From NCBI GenBank assembly GCA_030765065.1, contig CM060975.1:201476007-201540006 (forward strand): a DNA stretch of 64,000 bases. The letters run 5' to 3'. Position 1 is the first letter of the stretch. Each line of letters begins with the position of its first letter. This DNA comes from Deroplatys truncata. Taxonomy: Eukaryota > Arthropoda > Insecta > Mantodea > Mantidae. Positions 1-11,181 of the stretch are shown here, in pieces. The notes under the pieces are model-generated. The model was not told the DNA's origin. It saw only the letters and a program-made list of their open reading frames with translations, and made no database searches. A program made the translations under genes and the position numbers.

Positions 1-138
1 CGTGTCATAGATTTACGGCACGTAAAAGAACCTCAAGCCTGATAATGAGGCCTCTGAGCAAAATTATCAGTCTTTCACACCCAATATACAATGGGACACT
101 AAGGACCATAGTAGTTAAAGAGCGTCCATAAATAAAAA
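1..138 (+). mobile_element. SINE family A, 3' part cut by the window edge
   Basis: This is the 3' body of the tRNA-derived SINE seen complete at 2,150-2,440. It shares the blocks with CCTCAAGCCTGATAA, GAGGCCTCTGAGCAAA, CTTTCAC(A/G)CCCAATATA and AAGGACCA, and ends in CCATAAATAAA. The tRNA-like head with the polymerase III boxes would lie upstream of the window. Confidence 0.8.
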
Positions 139-269
139 ACTCAAAGAACAAAAAAAATTGATATACTTGCCATACCAACATCGCTTTGCATGGTAGTTAA
201 GAGAACCATTTGCACGACTTCATAGCCAAGAAAATGGTACAACCCAAACTATTAACCAGTTTATGATGC

Positions 270-1245
270 CTGTTGTAATATTGTTATTAACAACAGGTTG
301 TAAACCCTATGACATATGAAATTCAGTTAAATATATCAAACCAAAGTTCAAATAAATCCACAATTTCTAATCAGGCTGCTTAGAATAAATTTGCCAGTAA
401 TGTTGTATTAGGAAAACCTAGCAGCAATATATGCTTTTTTTTTTGTTTTATTTTGCTTTAATGTCATTGTATATGAAGACAGTGAAAGCAAATCTAGGTT
501 GTAAATACAAATACAGGGTAGCTGTAATTTAGGAGAGCTATTGTCTTTTAGCTCAAAACTACTTTCATTAAAGGGACTGCTAATGGTGACACTTTGCATT
601 CTCTGCAACATGAGCATCTATTTCTTACTGTTAAAAGAATCACTAAGTTAACTGAAATCCTTGCTACTATTTTGATTATTTAGTGGATAACCAACATTTC
701 AGTAAAAGCATGTCTGTAGTTATATTCATCTATTAATAACATTAACTAAAAAATTGTAACTTTAAACCATTAACACCGAATCACTAAAACCTACCAATAC
801 CTGAAATAACTGACTAACACCAACTTCACTTTCTCTGAAAATTCACATGTTTCCAGCAATAGTCCTCAATATTTTAGTTAATTTTTCAATTGATGTTGAA
901 ATGAAACTCCAAATTGTAAGGAATGTTTGATATTATATGACAACAAATTTCTGTATAGGTGAGAGAGAAAGCTTCATACAATATTAATAATGTTCCTGGG
1001 GGTGATCCTGCAACTCAACATACCCAAATTCCTTTGATACTACGATTTGGATATCTGCCAGCATACCTCTGGTAGCTTGAGATGATGACTGCGCTAAACA
1101 ACAGAAAGGAGAAAAAACCTCATTAATGCTTCAATAATTAAATAATAAGGTTAATAAAAGTGCTTTGAAAGTGATGGACTTTGTATCTACAACATTCATG
1201 ACTGACATTTCATCACTAATTGCTGCATTAATCAAGAGTTTGAAC
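270..1245. repeat. Left arm of a ~1-kb inverted duplication
   Basis: Read on the opposite strand, this segment aligns along its length with 8,980-10,025. Shared landmarks include CTAATCAGGCTGCTTAG near 370 (inverted near 9,917), GCATGTCTGTAGTTA, GTTTCCAG(C/T)AATAGTCCTC, GGTGAGAGAGAAAGCTT and GGATATCTGCCAG. The arms are clearly diverged and carry small indels, so the event is not recent. They bracket about 7.7 kb containing a SINE and a LINE. Confidence 0.8.
1024..1093 (-). CDS. 70-bp exon-like block, copy 1, product unknown
   Basis: On the minus strand a pyrimidine-rich run ending TTGTTTAG precedes 70 bp, which are followed by the donor-like GTATGTTG. One frame is open and reads AVIISSYQRYAGRYPNRSIK and then GIW. 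The duplicate at 9,193-9,262 has the same 70-bp length, the same two splice signals and an open frame, with conservative and non-conservative changes. I do not recognise the protein. No neighbouring exons could be linked, so this may be a functional internal exon or a fossil pair. It is called from paired splice signals and length conservation, not homology. Confidence 0.35.
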
Positions 1246-2149
1246 TATAGGCCTTCACCCTAACATTTAGGAATCAACTTTGTATTTTTATGTTTCTTTA
1301 AATATTATATATATATATGATATGTTTGCCTCGGCTGCGTCAGTATTAATTTGTAGAAACATGTATCTCTTTGCAGGGGGTGATGCCGCTAAAGAATGTA
1401 GGCTTACACAAATTATAATTTTTACTTTACTCCATTTATTAATCCTTCACATGATTAAATAACACTTCATTGATATAGAAAGCTGTGATATTATTTATTA
1501 ATTACTTGCACTTTTTAACACTTAAACTTTATAATATTCTCACCGTAATGAATTTTATATGTCTCACACTGAATATGTACCAAGCGAACGAACTGTTTAG
1601 GTACGTTGCCTTCTGGTGACTGGGGTTTACCGTTTAAATTTGTAAATTTTTCTATTCCATGACTCTGATTGGCTAATTTTACTGCAATATAATACTTTTA
1701 TTTATCTTTCAGCTTTTCTGGTTGTTGATTGGCTATTTACAAACTGTTTTAAATATTACATTATTGTTTCCAAGAATTACTATTAGCATTATTAAACTTT
1801 CCAATTCATTACTGCCTCAAGGTTACCTCATTGTTAGCAACTTTTGGCCTCTATTTTCGCAGCTCCAAATTGTTAAATTACTTAATACATTCACATAACA
1901 TTATTAAACATGTACATAGTAATATAAACATAACACAATGACTGTTACATACATTTTATGTATTATATTATACACATATTGCTTTAAGGCAGGCTGTCAT
2001 TATATTTTATATTATATAATCAGACTGATATCATTTAAGTGTTAAAAATACTCCTTCATATTAAGAACGTTCCAGGTCATTTATTATTAGTGACCACAAT
2101 TACATAAAAATACAATAGTTATTTTGACTTAATAAGTAATCACCACTTT
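1246..2149. other. No gene recognised
   Basis: AT-rich sequence with a short TA run near 1,307. No protein family, structured RNA or repeat shared with the rest of the window was recognised. Confidence 0.5.
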
Positions 2150-2440
2150 GTCGTACTCTGTGGTGTAGTGGTTACCATGCTAGCCTCTAGTTCCTGAGGT
2201 TGTGGGTTCAAACCCGCCGGAGGGCGATGGATTTTTTCGGGCATAAAAATCCTTAGCATGGCTTCCTTCGGAAGGGAAGTAAAGTCAATGGTACTGTGTC
2301 GTAGATTTACGGTACATAAAAGAACCTCAAGCCTGATAAAGAGGCCTCTGAGCAAACTTAACTGTCTCTCACGCCCAATATAGAATGGGATGCTAAGGAC
2401 CACAGTAGTTAAAGAACGTCCATAAATAAATCTCAATTTC
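2150..2440 (+). mobile_element. SINE family A, full-length copy
   Basis: The head is tRNA-like: box A TGGTGTAGTGGTTACC and box B GGTTCAAACCC, about 35 bp apart, form a split RNA polymerase III promoter. The body of about 230 bp is shared with copies at 1, 24,219, 24,896, 32,886, 54,650 and 63,455. It contains a self-complementary stretch around CCTTAGCATGGCTTCCTTCG and ends in CCATAAATAAAT. The tRNA of origin is not certain; the head resembles Val or Glu tRNA. Transposition would depend on a LINE reverse transcriptase. Confidence 0.85.
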
Positions 2441-2600
2441 AATTTTTTCAACCACTAAGGTAGTCATATTGAATTAACCATCACAGTTTGATATTGTTTT
2501 TAACTCCAGTTTGTTTTGAGTTTTCCTATATCAGTACATAGATATGTATATGGTAATTTGCTGTTGTTTTAAATGTGTGTTGCGATTTTGTTTTTACAGA

Positions 2601-3126
2601 ATGGAAGAATTGTGTGGTAACTGCCGTAAACGAGTAGCGGAGGGGATACCACTTCAGCTGTGTAGGAGTTAACAAGAGGACGGTTCCAAAGGGTGCCTGG
2701 TTTTGCAAATTGCATAACAAAGAGAAAGAAATTAAGCAACTTAAAGATTTAATTTGTATGTTACAGGATGATATCCGGACTCTGAAAGCTAAGCTACAGG
2801 AAGCAAATGGAAAGCACCCAGATGATTCGTTTGTAGATGTCAGGCGATGAGGGAACAGGAGCTGGAAGTCGCCAGAAGTCAGGACAGGTGGTATAAGGAG
2901 TACTATAGATTTTATGTTTTGGAAGATAATGTTTCAGGGATGGGAAAAGTAGCAGAGCCTGATGTTACAGTAGACAGAAAGAAGGCCAACAAGAAGAGGG
3001 TGCTTGTGTTAGGCAGCAGCCATGCTAGAAGGATGGGACCCTTGCTACAGGAGGAACTCGGAAGCAGCTTCCAAGTGGAATGTAAGCCAAGTGCCACCCT
3101 TGAGAATATGACCTCAGATCTTAAAA

Positions 3127-3158
<32 letters not shown>

Positions 3159-3570
3159 TGTCTCAATAAGGATGATCACATTGTGATCATTAGGGGTTGT
3201 GGCAACAGCATTGATGCTGATTATGGGTACTCTTATCAAGGAAGATCTGAACCACATTGCCAAGGTAAGCACACTCACTAATGTTAAATTTATTGAGCCA
3301 TTTTAGAGACATGATAAGCCAGCACTTTGTCATGTGATAGGCCAAGTGAAGGAGGATCTGTGGAAAAGAAGTACTGCCTTTCAGCACATTTTGATGTATT
3401 GTTAATGTCCAGTCTCCATTGAGAGCACTTCACATGACACAGATTGCATCTCAACTTCTTAGGTAAGAGGGTGCTTGCGTGTCTCTTGACAGATGAGTTG
3501 AAGTGTAATAATCGTGAGAGGCATGTTCCTGTTATTGTGGGTGCCAGATCTCGTGTTTTAGGAAGAAGGT
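2601..3570 (+). pseudogene. LINE ORF1 (PHD-like finger, coiled coil, SGNH esterase-like)
   Basis: From the ATG at 2,601 the frame starts MEELCGNCRKRVAEGI, a CxxC cluster. After a frame change it continues through KGAWFCKLHN and a charged helix, QLKDLICMLQDDIRTLKAKL. A second part, open at 2,847-3,281, contains VLVLGSSHARRMGP, which resembles block I of SGNH hydrolases. A (TCTG)n run at about 3,127-3,158 expands inside the esterase-like part. Frames are broken several times, so no intact ORF1 product is made. The role in such LINEs is RNA binding and RNP formation; the esterase contribution is not well understood. Confidence 0.7.
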
Positions 3571-3667
3571 AAAAAGGAGGCCCACACAGCTAAAATCTGT
3601 TGCATATGTAAACACTGATGCCTCCCCCTCAGCATCAAAAAATTAATTTGGTTTGTATCATCAAAAC

Positions 3668-4935
3668 ATGCGAGGGTTAAAGGATAAAGTAGAGGAGCTA
3701 AGCTTACATATTCAAGATATAAATAATGATATCACAGTAATCTGCACAACAGACCACCACATGACAGAAGGAGAGCTTAAAAGTGTGAACTTCAAGCAAG
3801 TACAAATTATGTTCCAGTTTTTGCAGAAGTAGATTAAATTGTGGAGGAGTGAGTCTATTTGCTAAAAGCACGATAAAGTTCACCAACATAAATGTTGCTT
3901 CTTTTTGTGAGGAAAAGGAATTTGAATACTGTTCAGTAAAAATAGGATTTGGTAGGAAGACATGCATCATTTTAGCAGTATATAGAGCTCCCACAGCGAA
4001 CTTCCAAGGATTTATAAATAGATTAGAAAGAACCATCTCATACATTATGCTCAAAATGCAAAAATAGTAGTTTGTGGAGATTTTAATGTTAACACACTTC
4101 ATGACAGTGAAATGAAAACTCATCTCACTTCCCTATTACATACATTTAACTTGGAATATGTGGTTCACTTTCCCACCAGAACTCATATGAACACTGCAAC
4201 AGCTATATACAACATATTTCTAGACTTAGAAAAAATTCCAAATTATACCATAATTCCTATTATAAATGGCATGTCAGATCATGATGCATGTCATAGCTAG
4301 CAAACAGATTGTTAATACAAAAAGTAAAATTACAACAAGGATAATTAATGATGAACATCTCAATAATTTTAAACTAGTGTTAAAATACGAAAAATGGCCT
4401 TCTGTCTATTCCAGTACTCAAGTATATGACAAATTTGATGAATTCTTTAAAACAGTGCTATTAGTATTTGAAGCTATTTTTCCTAAGAAAACAATAACCT
4501 CATCACAGGTAACAAAGGTCAAACCCTGGATTACTTCAGGTATAAGGAAGTCTTGTGCAAATAAAAGGAATTTGTTCTTACTATATCGTACAAGTAATGG
4601 TTCAAACATTAAAGCACACTACAAAACATATTATACAATACTTAAAAGAGTAATTAATGAAGCTAACAGAAAGTATCATTCACTAGCCATTGATGATTCT
4701 AATAATAAAATTAAAACAATGTGGAAAATAATAAAAATTAAAAGGGAGAATTAGTTCAAATAGGAATATTACTCACATAACAACTGAAAATAAAGATGCC
4801 AGTAATTGCTTTGTCATTGCTAATGCCTTTAACACATATTTCTTTAATGTAGCAAACAGTAAAATAAGCATATCTGACCCAAACATAGCTGCACTTAAAA
4901 TAGGCACATCTCAAAATTAATTGTGAAGTTAAGAT
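3668..4935 (+). pseudogene. LINE ORF2, endonuclease and linker
   Basis: An apurinic-type endonuclease that would nick the target for reverse transcription. Visible motifs are YRAPTANFQGFINRLE, VVCGDFNVN (metal/catalytic region) and SDHDA near 4,275 (catalytic Asp-His). The linker that follows holds KPWITSGIRKSCANKRNLFL, typical of the region between endonuclease and reverse transcriptase. Frameshifts near 4,065 and 4,300 and a stop at 4,754 break the frame. The reading frame then runs into the family M insertion at about 4,963. Confidence 0.8.
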
Positions 4936-4962
4936 GGACTCCACAACACCAAGAGAAATAAA

Positions 4963-5820
4963 AAAAAAATCTGATGTGTTACACTCACATGACTTTCTCT
5001 ACTCTGGTACAATCTAATTTTACAAACGCCTATTCTCCATATGCTTCATGTTAATCGAGATATCGAGATGTCAATCTTATTGGTAATTTTCTTGTAGATG
5101 CAAGGGGAATATGGTAGCTTTTAAGCGATAGTCAAATATTTTAATGCTGGTTGCTATGTGGCGCATTCCATTCTCTTTGCATGTCAGGACATAAAAAAAT
5201 GAATAACGTATTTGAGAAAAAGTATAAGTATTGGAAAATTTAAGGAAATAACAAGCAATATCTCGAAAACGGTTCACTCAACAAAAGAAATGTATATGAC
5301 ATAAGTTGTGTATTTTAACGCGATCTACATTTTTTGTGTAGTAAAATTTTGTCTATCTCTTATGGTTTACCAGTTATGCAAAAGGCGTTCACAATGAAGA
5401 ATACTTTTGGAGACATTCCCAGAAAATTCGAGATATACATTTCATTTCTCATGACATTATCTTAAACATATGATATTTTCATCAAAATCGTTAGAGCCAT
5501 TTTTGAGAAAATTAAAATTTTCGAAAAATTTTCCATGTAAAGAGTAGTCTGGAGTGGGGGGATTTTCTTGAAAACCTTCGTGTCGCATCTCTGGAAGATA
5601 CTGAACCTAAATACCAAGTTTGGTGCTTATCCGACTGTTCGTTTTTGAGTTATGCTGTTCACAGACACACACACAGACACACACACGGACATGTTTCCAA
5701 AAATGCTTTTTTTGGATTCAGGAGATCTCAAAACATATATTTCCGGTGAAATCTCGGTATCGAATTTTTGGGTGGAATGCAATACTTCCCCTACTTACTA
5801 TACGTAGTAGAGAAAGTAAT
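4963..5820 (+). mobile_element. Family M non-autonomous repeat, copy a
   Basis: Starts in an A run followed by TCTGATGTGTTACACTCACA and ends AGTAGAGAAAGTAA. A 12-bp subterminal inverted repeat is present: ACTTTCTCTACT near the 5' end and AGTAGAGAAAGT at the 3' end. A short (CA) tract lies at ~5,663-5,690, and a TACTA/TAGTA hairpin sits just before the 3' repeat. No coding potential. It interrupts the LINE reverse transcriptase. I see no clear target duplication beyond A-rich ends. Confidence 0.85.
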
Positions 5821-6932
5821 ATTATTAGCTCATTGAAAAGCAAAACCTCTCATGGATGGGATGAGATAAGTACCAAATTGTTAAAATATGCATAGTAGAG
5901 TTAAGCAAGCCTCTTAGTCATATATGCAATCATTCCCTTATGTCAGGGATATTTCCGGAAAAAATTAAATGCACAATTGTTAAGCCTCTATACAAGAAAG
6001 GAGACAAAAACTGGCTTCCAATTATAGGCCATCTCTCTTTTGACAGCCTTTTCTAAAGTAATAGAAAAATCTGTATATAATCACGTTATAAAATGCTTGG
6101 AGTTCAACAACATTCTCTCAGTATCCCAGTTCGGATTTAGGAAAAAAATGTCAACAGAAAATGCAACATACATACTCACTTCTGAAGTATTAACTGCCTT
6201 GGATAAAAAGGAACTACCATTAGGAATATTTTGTGACTTAGCTAAGGCATTTGACAGCATAGATCACAACCATAAAAATTTATGGCTTCAGCGATATCAC
6301 TATAAAATGGTTAAGATCTTACTTAACAAATAGCATCCAGAAAACCAGAATCAATGGTTGTGATTCAGAACCAGGTGTTATTACTAGAGGTGTCCCACAA
6401 GGTTTTATACTTGGCCCTTTGTTATTTTTAATATTTATAAATAATCTGCTATATTATTTTAGCAAAGATTCAATAGCTGTGCTTTGGTGCAGATGATGCC
6501 AGTGTACCTATATCTGAAAAGTCACATCAGCAATTAAGAAATTGTGTCAATAAAGTTTCAAACGGCTCAACTTTTGGTTTGAAGCTAATAAGCTTTCATT
6601 AAACTATGGTAAAACCAATTTTATTCAATTTCAAAAGAAGCATAAACAAGCGAGTGAATTAATAATCAGGTAAAACAATTACGCCATAAATAAGGTATCT
6701 GATACAACATTTCTTGGGCTTCAAATAGATGAAGAGCTCAGCTGGAGCAAACAAATAAAAATTGTGCTGTCAAACTCAGCTTGGCTTGCTTTGGCTTAAG
6801 AAATAAAAAATTTGCTCCACCAAAAGGCCTTAAGAGCAGCATATTTTGCCTACTTTCACTCCCTGTTGCGATAATGAATAATGTTCTGGGGTAACTCAGC
6901 ACATAGCAAGCAAGTATTTATATTACAAAAAA
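5821..6932 (+). pseudogene. LINE ORF2, reverse transcriptase part
   Basis: Continues the LINE after copy a. Recognisable pieces are SSLKSKTSHGWDEISTKLLK, then VIEKSVYNHVIKCLEFNNIL and FGFRKKMSTENA. Motif A is FCDLAKAFDSIDH near 6,230. Motif B is GVPQGFILGPLLFLIFINNL near 6,390. The catalytic motif C is read as GADDAS near 6,490. Then comes FLGLQIDEELSWSKQI. The catalytic aspartates are still encoded but frameshifts and stops separate them. The frame runs into family M copy b at an A run. Confidence 0.85.
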
Positions 6933-6934
6933 AT

Positions 6935-7627
6935 CTGATGTGTTACACTCACATGACTTTCTCTACTCTTGTACAATCTAATTTTACAAACGCCTATTCT
7001 CCATATGCTTCATGTTAATCGAGATATCGAGATGTCAATCTTATTGGTAATTTTCTTGTAGATGCAAGGGAAATGTGGTAGCTTTTAAGCGATAGTCAAA
7101 TATTTTAACGCTGGTTGCTATGTGGCGCATTCCATTCTCTTTGCATGTCCAAGACAAAAAAAATGAATAACGCATTTGAGAAAAAGTATAAGTATTGGAA
7201 AATTTAAGGAAATAACAAGCAATATCTCGAAAACGGTTCACTCAACAAAAGAAATGTATATGACATAAGTTGTGTATTTTAACGCGATCTACATTCTTTG
7301 TGTAGTAAAATTTTGTCTATCTCTTATGGTTTACTAGTTATGCAAAAGTCGTTGACAATGAAGAATACTTTTGGAGACATTCCCAGAAAATTCGAGATAT
7401 ACATTTCATTTCTCATGACATTATCTTAAACATATGATATTTTCATCAAAATCGTTAGAGCCATTTTTGAGAAAATTAAAATTTTCGAAAAATCTTCCAT
7501 GTAAAGGATAGTCTGGGGTGGGGGGATTTTCTTGAAAACCTTCGTGTCGCATCTCTGGAAGATACTGAACCTAAATACCAAGTTTGGTGCTTATCCGACT
7601 GTTCGTTTTTGAGTTATGCTGTTCACA

Positions 7628-7704
<77 letters not shown>

Positions 7705-7852
7705 ACACACACACACGGACATGTTTCCAAAAATGCTTTTTTTGGATTCAGGAGGTCTCAAAACATGTATTTCCGGCGAAATCTCGGTATCGAATTTTTG
7801 GGTGGAATGCAATACTTCCCCTACTTACTATACGTAGTAGAGAAAGTAAAAA
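6935..7852 (+). mobile_element. Family M repeat, copy b, with long CA microsatellite
   Basis: Nearly identical to copy a outside the microsatellite. The (CA)n tract at about 7,628-7,716 is expanded roughly three-fold or more over the other copies. The 12-bp subterminal inverted repeats are intact. It sits in the LINE between codons for VFILQK and the C-terminal domain, in an A run of the LINE. Confidence 0.9.
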
Positions 7853-8203
7853 GGGCATGCATATTATTTGTGGTGTTGGGTCCCATCATTCCTGTAGACC
7901 CTTGTTCAAAACCCAAAAAATTCTTACTCTCACTGGTGAATACACATATTCTCTCTTGAGCTACCTTACATATAATTTTGGTAACTTTACAATGAACCTT
8001 GCTGTGTATGAGCACAATACAAGGCATACAAGCAATTTGCATAGACCAGCAAATAGCTTAAAACTGTTCCAGAAAGGATGTTACTATTCTGCAATTACAA
8101 TTTATAATAACCTGCCATGCTACTTAAAACTATTAGACAAGCCTAATCAACATAAAATCTTTAAGAAAGAGCTAAAGTCTTTCTCATATACTCACTCCCC
8201 ATA
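7853..8203 (+). pseudogene. LINE ORF2, C-terminal domain
   Basis: After copy b the LINE frame resumes with HIICGVGSHHSCRPLFKTQK and passes through EHNTRHTSNLHRPANSLKLF and YYSAITIYNNLPCYLKLL to a stop after THSP. This is the conserved thumb/tail region of Jockey-group LINE proteins. One base is missing at the join with the preceding LQKRA segment, which shifts the frame. Function in the family is template/target recognition, inferred. Confidence 0.8.
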
Positions 8204-8345
8204 AACTATGGAGGAATTTTTTAATATGTTGTGTAACATATAAATATTCAATACATAGGGCAGATGGCATATGATGGTGACTTACACCTATTTGTTATTG
8301 TCCTACTGTAATGCATGTTGAGATGTTTACTCTTGGAATGGTGAT

Positions 8346-8979
8346 GGTTTGTAAATTTTCATTTCTTAGATAACACATGGTGTGAGAGAGGGAGAAATGT
8401 TCTGGTGCTGGGTGTGTTTATTGGTTGTGCTACATATTTCATAATTGTATGACATGTTCAATGTCACTGAGTGTTGCTCACAAACAAAAAAACAAATAAG
8501 TTTTCTATTTTTCTCTCAAATTAATGGCAGAGTTGTTGCCACATTTTTATAGATTATCTTTTTGTTTATTTGTTTTGTTTTTCACTGTAAGGGCATTAGT
8601 GCACACAACGATGAACATTTATGGCCTAGTACCATATGCTAAGATTAAACACTTTTGCAAACTGCACAACATAATAGTGCCATTTTACCAAAGAAATCAT
8701 TTTAATGTCCAAACTTCAGCAAAGAAAAATGTGGTAAAACATCTGGTATTGGATACTTGATAAGTTGTTGAAATGTTTTAGTCAGTACTATCTTACGATT
8801 AGTGTACTTGATATTTAGTTTAGCTTATACACCACTCATGGTATCTTCATACAGAAAATTATTTATTTGTGGAACCAATGAGTTTTCAGATTAAGTAAAA
8901 AAAAAAAGATAATGTTTGCTTTGTTTTGCTGAATAATGAACACACAATAGTTGCTGTGAGTGAAGAGGATATATTAAAA
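8346..8979. other. No gene recognised
   Basis: AT-rich sequence after the LINE. A 78-codon open frame at 8,524-8,760 has no recognisable domain and unremarkable composition, so it is not called as a gene. Confidence 0.5.
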
Positions 8980-10025
8980 AGAACAGGATATTTTATCATT
9001 CAAACTCTAATGATTAATGCAGCAATTAGTGATGAAATGTCAGTCATAGATGTTGTAAATGCAAAGAACATTGCCTTCCAAGTACTTTTATTAATCTTAT
9101 TATTTAATCATTGAAGCATTAATGAGGTTTCCTCTTTCTTTCTTTCTTTCTTTCTTTCTTTTTTTTTTCTTTCTTTTTGTTTTTTTGATTAGCGCAGTCA
9201 CCATCTCAAGCTACCGAATTTACACTGGCAGATATCCAAAGTATGGAGTCAAGGGAATTTGGGTATGTCTCTTGTTTTTGTGGATGTGCAGTGATCACCT
9301 CCAGGAATATTATTAATGTTGTACCAAGCTTTCTCTCTCACCTATATGGCAATGTGTTGTTATATATCATTAAATATTCCTTACTATTTGGAATTTCATT
9401 TCAATATCAGTTGAAACATTAACTAAAAATTGAGGACTATTACTGGAAACATGTTCTGAATTTTCAGAAAAGGTGAAATTGGTGTTAGGCAGTTGTGTCA
9501 GCAAATTACTTGGTTTTAGTGCTTCTGTGTTAATAGCTTTAAAGCTTGCATTTTTTAGTTAATGTTGTTAATAGCTCAATCTAACTACAGACATGCTTCT
9601 TCCAAATTTATTTGTAATTCACTAAATAAACAAAATAGTAACCAGGATTTCAGTTATCTTTGTTATATTTACATTATAATTCTTTTAAAAATGAGTTTCA
9701 GTGAATGTAAAATATCACATTGATAGTGCATTTAATGAAAGTCAAGCTTAAATCACTGCAACAACAGCTTTCTTAAATTATAACTCTTCTGTAATTGTCA
9801 TTTGCGACCAAGATTTGCTTTCACTGTGTTCATATAGAATGACATTAAAACAAAATTTATATATATTGTTTGTCAGTTTTTCTAATATAACATTACTGGC
9901 AAATTCCAACTAAGCAGCCTGATTAGGATTTGTTGGATTTATCTAAATTTTCTGTTTGAAATATTTAGCTTAATTTTTTGTCATAATGTTGTGGCAGTAA
10001 TTTGTATCACAATAATGTAAATGCC
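8980..10025. repeat. Right arm of the ~1-kb inverted duplication
   Basis: Inverted partner of 270-1,245. The arm has gained a (TTTC)n/T-rich run at about 9,130-9,187 immediately before the exon-like block, where the other arm has a short ordinary pyrimidine tract. Similarity is patchy but continuous across the whole arm. Confidence 0.8.
9193..9262 (+). CDS. 70-bp exon-like block, copy 2, product unknown
   Basis: Preceded by a very long T/C tract ending GATTAG and followed by GTATGTCT. The open frame reads AVTISSYRIYTGRYPKYGVK and then GIW, matching copy 1 at 1,024-1,093 at about two thirds of positions, with the core SSY, GRYP and KGIW kept. The same length and splice signals in both copies support a real ancestral exon. 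Many differences are non-synonymous, so at least one copy is probably not under constraint. Confidence 0.35.
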
Positions 10026-10093
10026 AGAGTGATTGTAGTGTAAATAAGCATTATTGTATGACATTGATTTGAGATGTTTGTTAATTATATGTA

Positions 10094-10713
10094 TTGTTAG
10101 GAAATAAGTTTACATGGCCTCACTGAAACTGACAATAAGAGCGGGCAACAATGAGCGAGGGGGTGAGTTGTTTATCAATTATTAGAGACAAGCAAATGAC
10201 GTCAGATTGGCGCGCTTTTCTTAGAAATAGCGGGAATATTTTCCCTAGAGCATATGTGTTCATAATTTTGATTGGATATAAAAATAGACGCTAATGTTGG
10301 CGCGTTTTATTAACCAATAGCAGCTCTGTTATAATCTTTAGGCATATCAGGGTGAGGGAGTATAAAAAGCTAAAGCCGAGAAGCGGGTGGCACACAGTCC
10401 AACAGAAGCATTCGCGTGTAATACGTCGTTCAGTTCAACATAAGTATTCGTGGGTTATACGTCACAAAGTTTAAGAGAATCGTCGCGCAATTCTACAAAA
10501 TCTCTCGCGTCGTAAAGTTAGTTATAAATGTGAAATATGCGAATTAATAAGTGTGGCAAATAAGTGATTATAGTAATATTAGAAAACATAACAGTTTCAG
10601 TCGGGCGTGTATTAAGAATAATATGTGAAATTAAAGAAGTGTGACGGCAATAAAAATGTAAAAACAAATTCTTTTATCAGTGTTATCTTTCAGTAAAAAC
10701 TCCTTTCCGTTTA
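10094..10713 (+). mobile_element. Solo-LTR-like block
   Basis: Starts TGTTAGGAAATAAG and ends TTCCGTTTACA, that is TG...CA. It contains a TATAAAAAG box at about 10,361, a CACACAGTCC-type start region ~30 bp later and AATAAA near 10,650, the order of U3, R and U5. It is richer in CG dinucleotides than its surroundings. GGCGCCCAAC at about 10,804 resembles the start of a primer-binding site, so some leader may follow. No internal coding region or second LTR was seen and no convincing target duplication. A host promoter is the alternative. Confidence 0.45.
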
Positions 10714-11135
10714 CACACCCTGTTCAAGAGATTTGCTCGACCGAGAAATAATAGCTAGCCGGAGGACAAAGAACCCAACATTCAAACTATTAATACAATA
10801 GCAGGCGCCCAACAATAGATAACACGAAGTGACCGCAACAAATTGGTTCCCATACGTTGTGCAGATAAACATGAAGCATCTTCCAACTACCAACAAAGAT
10901 ATCATACTCCAATGTTTACCACCTTTTGTTAGTGATATTAAAACAGGCATAATAAACTGGAAAATAGTTCAAGTTATAACATTTTCTTGTCTATGAAGTC
11001 ATGAAATAGTTGTAATTGCACAGTGATGTTGTTATAGGAAATATGACGAATGATGTACACCTCAAGTGATTGTGAAAAAACTCCTTTCATTTAAACGTTT
11101 TGAGTCATGCATAATGTTAGGGAAAATGCATGTTG

Positions 11136-11138
11136 TTG

Positions 11139-11181
<43 letters not shown>
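11136..11181 (+). repeat. (ATT)n microsatellite
   Basis: About fifteen uninterrupted ATT units preceded by GTTGTTGTTGTT. Confidence 0.9.

Larger units (their letters stand above)
2580..8345 (+). mobile_element. CR1/Jockey-type LINE, decayed, interrupted by two family M insertions
   Basis: A non-LTR retrotransposon read in order: ORF1 with a PHD-like Cys cluster, coiled coil and esterase-like segment (2,601-3,570), an AP-type endonuclease (3,668-4,300), a linker, reverse transcriptase (5,820-6,930) and the characteristic C-terminal domain (7,850-8,203). Family M copies sit at 4,963-5,820 and 6,935-7,852; removing them rejoins the LINE coding frame closely. Many stops and frameshifts make it inactive. 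ORF1 esterase plus PHD-like finger is typical of CR1-like LINEs. The 3' boundary is uncertain. Confidence 0.85.

Noticed and set aside
2150-2225. Possible genuine tRNA gene
   Set aside because: Boxes A and B are present but no complete cloverleaf or matching acceptor stem was found, and the same head with the same 3' body recurs at six other places, so it is a SINE.
7628-7716. CRISPR-like or satellite array
   Set aside because: It is a simple dinucleotide repeat without spacers inside a defined repeat element.
7584-8204. 206-codon open frame with a long His-Thr run
   Set aside because: It is the CA microsatellite of family M read through into the LINE C-terminal frame; the fusion is accidental.
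8524-8760. 78-codon open frame with a hydrophobic N-terminus
   Set aside because: Length is within expectation for AT-rich DNA of this size, and no conserved motif or splice signal supports it.
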